A DNA stretch of 58,008 nucleotides from Ferruginibacter sp. (GTDB taxonomy: Bacteria; Bacteroidota; Bacteroidia; Chitinophagales; Chitinophagaceae): the NCBI GenBank assembly GCA_014379625.1, contig JACMLJ010000004.1, positions 1 to 58,008 of the forward strand, in the 5' to 3' direction. The notes beneath the pieces were generated by a model. It had not been told where the DNA came from and did not search any database. It was given only the letters and a program-made list of their open reading frames with translations. Shown here piece by piece: positions 17,646 to 24,166 of the stretch; the stretch's first letter is position 1, and every line of letters starts with the position of its first letter. A program made the translations under genes and the position numbers.

Positions 17646-18990
17646 GGTGCTAAAGCAGTTAGCAGAACAAAATACTGAAAAAGTAAAATTGGCCATCACG
17701 GATATGGATGGTATCCTGCGCGGCAAAATGATCAGTTTTGAAAAATTCGCTGCCGTTGTAGAAAAAGGTTTTGGCTTTTGCAATGTGGTGTTTGGATGGG
17801 ATGCCGCTGATTTGGCTTATGACAATAGCTTGTACACCGGCTGGCACACCGGCTACCCCGATGCCATGGCGGTGATTGACCTGGATACTTTCCGCCAGGT
17901 TCCCTGGGATAATGATACCCCCTTTTTCCTGGCCGATTTCCGCGATGCCCGGGGAAACGACCTGCCTGTTTGTCCCCGTAGTGTACTAAAAAAAATAATT
18001 AAACAGGCTACCGACGCAGGCTACACGCCGTATTTTTCACAGGAATTTGAATGGTTCAACCTGGTGGATAATACCGCCGAATTGTACGCCGGTAAATTCC
18101 GCGATGTACAACCTGTTACGCAGGGCATGTTTGGTTATTCGATGCAGCGTGCGGCGCAAAATAAAGACTATTTTAATGATCTCTTTAACCTGCTTAAAAA
18201 ATTCGGCGTACCGTTAGAAGGTCTGCATACAGAAACGGGGCCCGGGGTGTATGAAGCAGCGATCACCTATTCCGAAATATTAGAAGCGGCGGACCGGGCT
18301 GTTTTATTTAAGTCGGGCGTAAAACAAATTGCCCATAACCACGGCATGATCGCTACTTTTATGGCCAAGTTCAATGAAAATTTACCCGGTTGCAGCGGGC
18401 ATATTCACCAGAGCCTGTGGTTAAAGGAAAAAAAGCAAAACCTGTTTTACGATAAAAAAAAGGTATCCGGCATCAGTGTGTTAATGGAAAATTATATGGC
18501 GGGGCAATTGGCCTGCCTTCCGTTCATACTTCCGCTATTTGCACCTACGGTTAACAGTTATAAACGATTGGTGGAAGGAGCCTGGGCGCCCACCACCTTA
18601 ACCTGGGGTATTGATAACCGTACTACCGCCCTGCGCGCCTTACCCGGCAGCAACCAGTCGGCCAGGGTAGAAACAAGGGTGCCGGGCTCAGACTGCAATC
18701 CTTACCTGGCAATGGCGGCCGCTCTCGCCAGCGGTTTGTACGGGATCAATAATAAATTGAAACTTAAAACGCCCGCCACAACCGGTAACGGGTATGCGGA
18801 TACGAAGAATGGAACTTTGCCTAAAAATTTGTGGGAAGCCACACAGGCTATGAAAACTTCATCGATAGCCAAAGAATTATTTGGGTCGGCCTTCGTGGAT
18901 CATTTTACCGCATCCAGGGAATGGGAGTGGAGGCAGTTTTCAAAATCGGTAACGGATTGGGAACTGAAAAGATACCTGGAGATAATTTAG
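17617..18990 (+). CDS. Glutamine synthetase-family ligase (gamma-glutamyl-amine synthetase type)
   Basis: A 457-residue GS-fold enzyme. The N-terminal beta-grasp part has VKLAITDMDGILRGKM; the catalytic part has FSQEFEWFN, HTETGPGVYEAAI, the ATP/metal segment NENLPGCSGHIHQSLW, WGIDNRTTALRAL and RVETRVPGSDCNPYLAMAAAL. These carry the metal-binding Glu/His and Arg positions of the fold. The GlnA adenylylation Tyr-loop is not evident. The sequence resembles GlnT/PuuA-type ligases that join glutamate to amines. Its start overlaps the ethanolamine-permease-like gene by 29 bp, so gamma-glutamylation of imported ethanolamine is the leading hypothesis, as described for GlnA4 of Streptomyces. It is convergent with the next gene, 43 bp away. 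Confidence 0.85.
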   Translation: MTSQPSSTSKVLKQLAEQNTEKVKLAITDMDGILRGKMISFEKFAAVVEKGFGFCNVVFGWDAADLAYDNSLYTGWHTGYPDAMAVIDLDTFRQVPWDNDTPFFLADFRDARGNDLPVCPRSVLKKIIKQATDAGYTPYFSQEFEWFNLVDNTAELYAGKFRDVQPVTQGMFGYSMQRAAQNKDYFNDLFNLLKKFGVPLEGLHTETGPGVYEAAITYSEILEAADRAVLFKSGVKQIAHNHGMIATFMAKFNENLPGCSGHIHQSLWLKEKKQNLFYDKKKVSGISVLMENYMAGQLACLPFILPLFAPTVNSYKRLVEGAWAPTTLTWGIDNRTTALRALPGSNQSARVETRVPGSDCNPYLAMAAALASGLYGINNKLKLKTPATTGNGYADTKNGTLPKNLWEATQAMKTSSIAKELFGSAFVDHFTASREWEWRQFSKSVTDWELKRYLEII

Positions 18991-19033
18991 CCTGCGGAGA
19001 TTGCTGAATTTGCCAATTACCATCAAGGTTATA

Positions 19034-19948
19034 TTATTTTTTTAATATTCTTTGCAATTGCCTGGCTGTTTTAAAGCCACATTGAGCAGCGATATACTCA
19101 ATGGTGTATTCGGGATTATTGAGCATAGTACTGGCATACTCTATACGCAATAGCGTGAGGTATTCCAATATGGTAGAACCTGTTTTTTCTTTAAAAACCC
19201 TGCTTAAGTTTCTTGCACTCATGCCAACCAGGGAAGCAAGTGTTTCTATATCGTTTTCATGTGAAAGATTATCAATGAGGTAATCCTGCACTTCGTGGAC
19301 TTGTGGATTAATATGATTTCTATAATCGAGGTAAATGCTTTGTTGATTATGTTTACCGCTTCTCCGGTGGTAAACAACAAGACCTCTTGCAACTTTATGG
19401 GTAAAAAGCGGACCTTTCAAATCTTCAAGGATTGCTAAAGCCAGGTCAATGCCTGCGCTGATACCTGCACTTGTATAAACATTATTACTCTTGATGTATA
19501 AAATATCCGCTACTACTTTTGATTGTGGAAATTCAAGCTGTAATGCTTTTACCCTCCTCCAATGTGTAGTACATTCAGTATCTTTTAGCAAGCCCGCATG
19601 GCCCAGCGCAAAAGCACCATTACAAATTGAACAAACAGTTACTTTTTTATCTGAACATTCTTTTAGCCATTTAAAGAACTCTCTTTCAGCTTTAAATGGA
19701 ATACTATTTACGTATTCCATATCCATTCCCGGTACAAAAACGAAATCACCTTCTTTTAATTTTGCCATTTTAAAATTTGCAATTTTTCCGAACCCAAGTC
19801 CGGCGGTACTAATAGGTTCCTCAGTGTATTGATAAAATTCAATATCAATTTCAAAACCATAAAATTTCGCTTCCGTAAAAACCTGCACCGGCCCGGCAAG
19901 ATCAAGTAATTCAACAGTTGGGGGAATGATAAAGGCTACCTTTTGCAT
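19034..19948 (-). CDS. GlxA-family AraC transcriptional regulator (DJ-1/PfpI domain + HTH)
   Basis: A 304-residue regulator. Residues about 1-190 form a class-I glutamine amidotransferase-like (DJ-1/PfpI) sensor domain: VAFIIPPTVELLDLAGPVQVF, the nucleophile-elbow-like CSICNGAFALGHAG, and TSAGISAGIDLALAIL. Residues about 205-300 form the AraC DNA-binding domain (LASLVGMSARNLSRVFKEKTG, IAAQCGFKTARQLQRI). Such regulators usually respond to small metabolites, and the amidotransferase site is generally considered regulatory. A 25-bp operator-like sequence lies 58 bp upstream of its start (20006-20030), shared with a small peptide gene at 21724, which suggests autoregulation. Confidence 0.92.
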   Translation of the reverse strand: MQKVAFIIPPTVELLDLAGPVQVFTEAKFYGFEIDIEFYQYTEEPISTAGLGFGKIANFKMAKLKEGDFVFVPGMDMEYVNSIPFKAEREFFKWLKECSDKKVTVCSICNGAFALGHAGLLKDTECTTHWRRVKALQLEFPQSKVVADILYIKSNNVYTSAGISAGIDLALAILEDLKGPLFTHKVARGLVVYHRRSGKHNQQSIYLDYRNHINPQVHEVQDYLIDNLSHENDIETLASLVGMSARNLSRVFKEKTGSTILEYLTLLRIEYASTMLNNPEYTIEYIAAQCGFKTARQLQRILKK

Positions 19949-19974
19949 ATTTTTGAATTATTAAATTGTTTAAA

Positions 19975-20030
19975 TAAAGGTACACACAAGTATAATTTCA
20001 AAGATGGACAATAAGATGTCATAAGCGGAC
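19975..20030 (-). promoter_or_regulatory. Operator-like direct repeat and promoter of the GlxA-type regulator
   Basis: On the plus strand, bases 20006-20030 have GGAC at both ends (21 bp apart, start to start, two helical turns) with GATGTCA in the middle. The same 25-bp element, identical at 20 positions, occurs at 21785-21809. On the coding (minus) strand it is followed after 23 nt by TACCTTTA (19975-19982), close to the Bacteroidota -7 consensus TAnnTTTG, and the ATG is 58 bp from the operator. The half-site spacing suits an AraC-family dimer. Function is inferred from the duplication and matching geometry. Confidence 0.6.
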
Positions 20031-20034
20031 GAAC

Positions 20035-20060
20035 AAAAAAGCCGTCCCCTAAAGAACGGC
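20035..20060 (-). terminator. Rho-independent terminator of the metallothionein-like gene
   Basis: On the minus strand, GCCGTTC and GGACGGC (20041-20060) form a 7-bp GC-rich stem with one wobble pair, followed by six Ts (20035-20040). It lies 22 bp after the stop of the 38-residue Cys-rich gene. Confidence 0.8.
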
Positions 20061-20082
20061 ATAGTGAATCGGTAGGAATAAC

Positions 20083-20199
20083 TTACTTGCAAGTTGAACA
20101 AGTACATGTTGAACCGCAATGGCAATTAACGCAGGTGCAATTTGGGTTACTGCATTTTACCTGGGGAGTGCTTTGACTCTTTGTTGTTGTTGATTTCAT
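20083..20199 (-). CDS. Metallothionein-like Cys-rich peptide (38 aa)
   Basis: A 38-codon frame from ATG at 20199-20197 to TAA at 20085-20083. The first 15 residues are polar (MKSTTTKSQSTPQVK). The remainder holds eight cysteines and one histidine in CSNPNCTCVNCHCG followed by STCTCSTCK, with C-x-C and C-x2/4-C spacing like bacterial metallothioneins. Coding status is supported by a strong terminator 22 bp after the stop and by the upstream neighbour on the same strand, an AraC regulator with an N-terminal CxxC metal-binding-like motif, 97 bp away. On the minus strand TAATTTTG (20230-20237) is a perfect TAnnTTTG -7 box about 30 bp before the ATG, although no -33 TTTG is seen. The likely role is buffering of copper, zinc or another soft metal; which metal is unknown. 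Confidence 0.75.
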   Translation of the reverse strand: MKSTTTKSQSTPQVKCSNPNCTCVNCHCGSTCTCSTCK

Positions 20200-20296
20200 G
20201 ATTAATTTTTTAATTGTTATTTGATAACACAAAATTAGTTCAGGAACCCTTGGTGGTTGTTACAGTACTTTGGGTAAGCTTTACAGAATTTTGTGA

Positions 20297-20872
20297 TCAG
20301 ATATTGTCAAGCGACCTGCGCTTTGAGGCGCCCACCTGTTTGAAATAGGAAGGCGTTAAACCGGTAATTTTTTTAAACTGGGTGGAAAGATGGGCCACAC
20401 TGCTGTATTCGAGATCAAATGCAATTTGAGATAATGTCAATTGTCCATAAATCAGGAGTTCTTTTGCTTTTTCGATACGTTGTTCAATAAAATAATTTTC
20501 AATTGTTCTTCCTTCAACGGATGAAAACAAACTGCTCAGGTAAGTATATTCATGATTGACCTGGTCTGAAAGATAAAGAGATAGTTTTATCTTACTGGTT
20601 TTCTCATCCACTTCATTTCGGGCTCTCCTGATAACTAATTGTTTAACTTTTTCAATAAGGCCGCTGGTATAATTATCAATCAACTCAAAGCCTATTTCGC
20701 CCAGTTTATTTTGTAAACGCTCTTTTCGATCTCCTGCTAATTCATCGTACAAATGGATCTCACCAAAAATTACCTTTTGAAAAGGGATTAATTCCTTGTT
20801 CAAAATATCCTCAACAGCAAGTACACAACGATGGCAAACCATATTTTTAACAAGTAGCGTATTGTAAGGCAT
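20297..20872 (-). CDS. AraC-family regulator with N-terminal HMA-like CxxC metal-binding domain
   Basis: A 191-residue protein. Residues 1-70 resemble a heavy-metal-associated (HMA) fold: LLVKNMVCHRCVLAVEDIL with Cys13 and Cys16, an IHLYDE strand and KLGEIGFELIDN. Residues about 85-185 are an AraC DNA-binding domain (SLFSSVEGRTIENYFIEQRI, LSQIAFDLEYSSVAHLSTQF, GLTPSYFKQ). This two-part architecture is common in Bacteroidota next to metal-efflux genes and is presumed to sense copper-like metals. Here the immediate downstream gene encodes a metallothionein-like peptide, so a metal-responsive module is likely. No P-type ATPase or other efflux gene is in the vicinity. Confidence 0.88.
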   Translation of the reverse strand: MPYNTLLVKNMVCHRCVLAVEDILNKELIPFQKVIFGEIHLYDELAGDRKERLQNKLGEIGFELIDNYTSGLIEKVKQLVIRRARNEVDEKTSKIKLSLYLSDQVNHEYTYLSSLFSSVEGRTIENYFIEQRIEKAKELLIYGQLTLSQIAFDLEYSSVAHLSTQFKKITGLTPSYFKQVGASKRRSLDNI

Positions 20873-20989
20873 AATATAAAGGTAAGTATGGAAAGTATAA
20901 TTTATGAAATCGCCATTTTGCTACAGTTATAATCATTGTCCGGGCTACAGGATGTGAAAAAAGAACTGCCATAGATCGCCCTTTACCAA

Positions 20990-21340
20990 TTATGCTGTAT
21001 GGCCGGTTATTGATGATATCTGACCGAGGGTATTGCTTTTTGTAAGCAAAATAATAAATTTCAGTTTCCCCAAAACGAACAGGATATGCATTAATAAATA
21101 TCCAGCCATCCCTTCCCATAAATTAAGCGCATCAATGACTGTATTGATTTTTTTAAATCTCCCATCATAGGTTTTAAGCCTGCTGTCCCGCCAAAAGTTT
21201 TTCTCTTCAGCAAAGTCAATGTCAATGGTTACTTTACTACTCAGCAATCCTGGTTTGGCAATTACCTGGCAATATTGCTCTTGTGCACTTAAAACAAGGG
21301 AATTAAATATGACAATACTTATTATTAATACTTTTTTCAT
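20990..21340 (-). pseudogene. Small secreted protein, probably frameshifted
   Basis: The frame starts with signal peptide MKKVLIISIVIFNSLVLSAQ and continues through SKVTIDIDFAEEKNFW and KINTVIDALN like a widespread small Bacteroidota secreted family of unknown function. After IDALNL (about base 21119) the frame becomes low-complexity hydrophobic. The -1 frame from the same spot reads MGRDGWIFINAYP followed by ETEIYYFAYKKQY, the expected continuation of that family (typically ...LGWEFVQAY...YHYLLKK). One base appears to be missing after the TTA codon. This could be a true mutation, a sequencing error or a slip site. The shifted frame runs on to 20847, overlapping the AraC start by 26 bp. Confidence 0.55.
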
Positions 21341-21472
21341 AATTATTTTTTGAATGTTTTACCAGGTAGTATTAAGGCACACATCGACAGACTGGTTACC
21401 GGCTAAAATGATCATTGATGGTTGTTTGCAATTTTATAGTTGCCTCCATTTATTTGTTTTGCAACCGTTGAG

Positions 21473-21509
21473 TTTTTAATATGCTGTTTTTAATATGCTG
21501 TTTTTAATA
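21473..21509. repeat. 14-bp tandem repeat (2.6 copies)
   Basis: TTTTTAATATGCTG occurs at 21473-21486 and 21487-21500, followed by a partial third copy. It lies between the 41-residue peptide gene and the frameshifted gene, in the untranslated part of any shared minus-strand transcript. No hairpin is evident. Confidence 0.7.
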
Positions 21510-21598
21510 GGATCATATTTCAGGTAAATCGAAATTTGCCTCTTCATTTTGAATTCGGGATTGTACTGGTGGATATGTAATTATGTTTGCTGGCTTTT

Positions 21599-21724
21599 TT
21601 ATAATTCCTGAAGGTGCATTCTTCTCAGGCAACCTTCGTTTGCATGGTTCATTTCAAGAATCACCAATAACGGGAACATTGCAATTAAGCTGATCACCTG
21701 GACACAGAATGCTATCTTTTTCAT
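21599..21724 (-). CDS. Small hydrophobic membrane peptide (41 aa), unknown function
   Basis: A 41-codon frame from ATG at 21724-21722 to TAA at 21601-21599. Residues about 4-24 (IAFCVQVISLIAMFPLLVIL) form one membrane-spanning helix after a KK start, followed by a short charged tail NHANEGCLRRMHLQEL. It could be a membrane-anchored peptide or a signal-peptide-led leader. Support for expression comes from the promoter region: an operator-like 25-bp element at 21785-21809 and TAGCTTTG, a perfect -7 match, at 21755-21762. Both sit at nearly the same distances as in front of the GlxA-type regulator gene. No homologue is recognised. Confidence 0.5.
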   Translation of the reverse strand: MKKIAFCVQVISLIAMFPLLVILEMNHANEGCLRRMHLQEL

Positions 21725-21754
21725 TTTATTTTTATCTGATTGTTATTAATAACG

Positions 21755-21809
21755 CAAAGCTATACTGTGGTACGCGGCCTTTAAGGACGGTATGATGTCA
21801 AAAACGGAC
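21755..21809 (-). promoter_or_regulatory. Second copy of the GlxA-type operator, with promoter
   Basis: Plus-strand bases 21785-21809 match the element at 20006-20030 at 20 of 25 positions, including both terminal GGAC sites and the GATGTCA core. On the minus strand, TAGCTTTG (21755-21762; consensus TAnnTTTG) follows after 22 nt, and the ATG of the 41-residue peptide lies 61 bp from the operator. The equivalent numbers at the regulator gene are 23 nt and 58 bp. Confidence 0.62.
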
Positions 21810-22008
21810 AACCAATAAATAATCAATATGCAGTTCTCCCGAAAATTTATGTACTACTTTTCCGGTTCTGAGCCGGTTACAAGACCTTAGCGTATTACCC
21901 GTCATAATACTGTAAATTGCCCCAGTTTACATTGAATATTAAAAGACTGCAAAAGCTAATTTAGCATCTATGCAAATTTTTATCGCCCTATTTATTTCAA
22001 TTGCCAAA

Positions 22009-23721
22009 ATGACTGACAAACTAATAAAACATTTGTTTACCAGTCTTATTATGCTTTTATTGGCATCGGTTTCATTCGCTTCGCCTTACTCAGACAGCCT
22101 TTTGTACCAACTGAACAATGCAATTAAGCAATCTGCTGTTTACGACAGCAAGAAGCTGGAGCAAATTGCCCAACTACAGCAATCAATAACTGAACCTGCA
22201 AATAGTGACCCTGGTAAACAGTACCAGCTTCATCTTAAATTGTACGATGAATACAAGTATTACAAGTATGATTCTGCTTTTACTTATACAAAAAAACTGC
22301 GCCGCTATGCGGAATATAAGCAGGATCCATCGCTGGTTGCCGATGCCAGGATTAAACAGGTTTTTATTTTACTTTCGGGCGGATTGTTCAAAGAAACTTT
22401 CGACTCGCTGAATGTGCTGAGTGTTGAGGGTGTTTCAAATGAAGTTAAGGCCGAATACTATTCCCTGAAAGCAAGATGCTATTATGACCTGGCAGATTTT
22501 GATGATGATGGTTTTTATACAAGTTCCTATTATACAAAAGCAAACGAATGCATGGATTCTGCTTTAAGCCTGTACCCGCAAAACACTTTTGAATTTTTGT
22601 ATTTTTCCGGGTTGAGGGATTTAAAGAAAGGGCAAACAGGCAACGCTTTATTAAGACTGCAAAGCCTGGTAGCCTCCAGGAAATTATCGTACCACGAAAT
22701 TGCCCTCGCCACTTCCATGATGGGTGGTATTTTTTCCATCCAAAAAAATATGGAACAGGCGCGAAATTTTCTGATACAGGCATCCATAGCAGATATAAAA
22801 TCATCTACTAAGGAAACTTCTGCCTTGTTATCGGTAGCCAGTATCATATTTAAGGAAGGAAATATTAAAGACGCCGCCCTGTATATTGAAAAAGCCAACG
22901 CAGATGCTGCTTTTTACAAAGCAAGGCTTAGAAAAGTTCAGGTAGGCGCTATATTGCCATTGATCAAAGAACACATGATCAATACCATTGAAACACAAAA
23001 GCAAAAATTAATTACCTATTTAATATTATTGGCCGTGCTGGTATTGTTATTAGCCGGCATTGCAATCATTGTAAGAAACCAGGTGAAAAAATTAAAAGTT
23101 GCAAGGCTCCATTTGCTGGAAGCAAATTTAAAACAACATGCGGTTAACCAGGAACTGGAAAAAGCCAATGCCCTCAAGGAAAAATACAATGAACAGATGC
23201 AGCAGATCAACCGACAGTTATCAGAAGCCAATAAAATTAAAGAAGAATACCTGGGCTATTATTTTAGCATTGACACCGAGTTTATGGCGCGGATGGAGAA
23301 ACTGGTCAACACCATTGACAAGAAACTGGTGGATCGCAAATGGGATGAAATTAAACTGATGCTCAAAACAGTTGACTTTAGAAAAGAAAAAGAAGAGCTG
23401 CTGAAGAATTTTGACAAGACCTTTTTAAAATTATTCCCCGATTTTGTGGATCAGTTTAATACCCTCTTTAACCCCGAAGACCGGTTTATTTTAAAAAAAG
23501 ACCAGTTGTTGAATACTGAACTCCGCATATTTGCATTGATCAGGATGGGCATTACCGACAATGAAAAAATAGCCGAAATATTAAATTATTCAATCAACAC
23601 GATTTACTCCTATAAAACCAAAATGAGAAACAAGGCAATTATTCCAAAGGATGATTTTGATAAAAAAATCACGGAGATAACTACCTTAAACTACCAGCAC
23701 CAGGATAAAAAAAACAACTAA
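22009..23721 (+). CDS. DUF6377-family membrane-bound regulator of the adjacent sus locus
   Basis: Start placed at 22009 (MTDKLIKHLF) because it directly precedes a signal peptide ending SVSFAS; an in-frame ATG at 21970 would add 13 residues. The 570-residue protein has an N-terminal periplasmic helical TPR-like part (about 25-330), one transmembrane helix (about 335-356, ITYLILLAVLVLLLAGIAII), a coiled coil (about 360-410) and a C-terminal DUF6377 region. The latter includes a LuxR-like helix-turn-helix stretch, ELRIFALIRMGITDNEKIAE then NYSINTIYSYKTKMRNKA. Family members sit beside SusC/D genes in place of SusR. It probably senses starch oligosaccharides in the periplasm and activates the promoter at 24056. 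Confidence 0.85.
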   Translation: MTDKLIKHLFTSLIMLLLASVSFASPYSDSLLYQLNNAIKQSAVYDSKKLEQIAQLQQSITEPANSDPGKQYQLHLKLYDEYKYYKYDSAFTYTKKLRRYAEYKQDPSLVADARIKQVFILLSGGLFKETFDSLNVLSVEGVSNEVKAEYYSLKARCYYDLADFDDDGFYTSSYYTKANECMDSALSLYPQNTFEFLYFSGLRDLKKGQTGNALLRLQSLVASRKLSYHEIALATSMMGGIFSIQKNMEQARNFLIQASIADIKSSTKETSALLSVASIIFKEGNIKDAALYIEKANADAAFYKARLRKVQVGAILPLIKEHMINTIETQKQKLITYLILLAVLVLLLAGIAIIVRNQVKKLKVARLHLLEANLKQHAVNQELEKANALKEKYNEQMQQINRQLSEANKIKEEYLGYYFSIDTEFMARMEKLVNTIDKKLVDRKWDEIKLMLKTVDFRKEKEELLKNFDKTFLKLFPDFVDQFNTLFNPEDRFILKKDQLLNTELRIFALIRMGITDNEKIAEILNYSINTIYSYKTKMRNKAIIPKDDFDKKITEITTLNYQHQDKKNN

Positions 23722-23768
23722 TCAACTATATATAAATAAAATACAATACATTTGTAAGTAGTTGATTA
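23719..23768. promoter_or_regulatory. 10-bp perfect inverted repeat after the DUF6377 gene
   Basis: TAATCAACTA (23719-23728, overlapping the stop codon) and TAGTTGATTA (23759-23768) are exact inverted copies 30 bp apart. It may be a weak terminator hairpin or a binding site. The remaining gap to 24166 is AT-rich and holds the promoter at 24056-24088. Confidence 0.45.
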
Positions 23769-24055
23769 ACAAATATTATCGTATTTGTTTTTTTACGATC
23801 TCCCTCCTTTTTTCTATTTTTTCCATTTAATATTTCCTTTTAGCTGTTTTTGTTGTGAGTTTTATGTTCACAATTTGCTTAATCATGTGAGTGATTAGTT
23901 TTTATAATAACGAGACTGTTTACTTACGGCGTTTTTTAAAAATTAATAACGATATGCTTTTAAAATTAAACTGCCCGCCCAGGCGATATCCCCGATAATT
24001 CAAGAGATTTATTGATTTTCTTTTTTAATAGACGCCGTTTTTGAACTTAACAGTG

Positions 24056-24088
24056 TTTGATTAAAATATTAGTAGCGTAATATTTTTG
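24056..24088 (+). promoter_or_regulatory. Bacteroidota sigma-ABfr-type promoter of the sus operon
   Basis: TTTG at 24056-24059 and TATTTTTG at 24081-24088 (consensus TAnnTTTG) are separated by 21 bp, matching the -33/-7 boxes of Bacteroidota housekeeping promoters. Transcription would start near 24094, giving a leader of about 73 nt before the SusC ATG at 24167. Confidence 0.65.
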
Positions 24089-24166
24089 ACTATGAAAAAA
24101 GAAAAGTAAGACCCGGGATTAAAATTCTTATCAATTCTAACAAATAAAAAAGTAAACTCAAAAAAC

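Noticed and set aside
20847..21119. Separate minus-strand gene of 90 codons
   Set aside because: Its first part is the shifted continuation of the secreted protein starting at 21340, and its last part overlaps the AraC start and has no family likeness.
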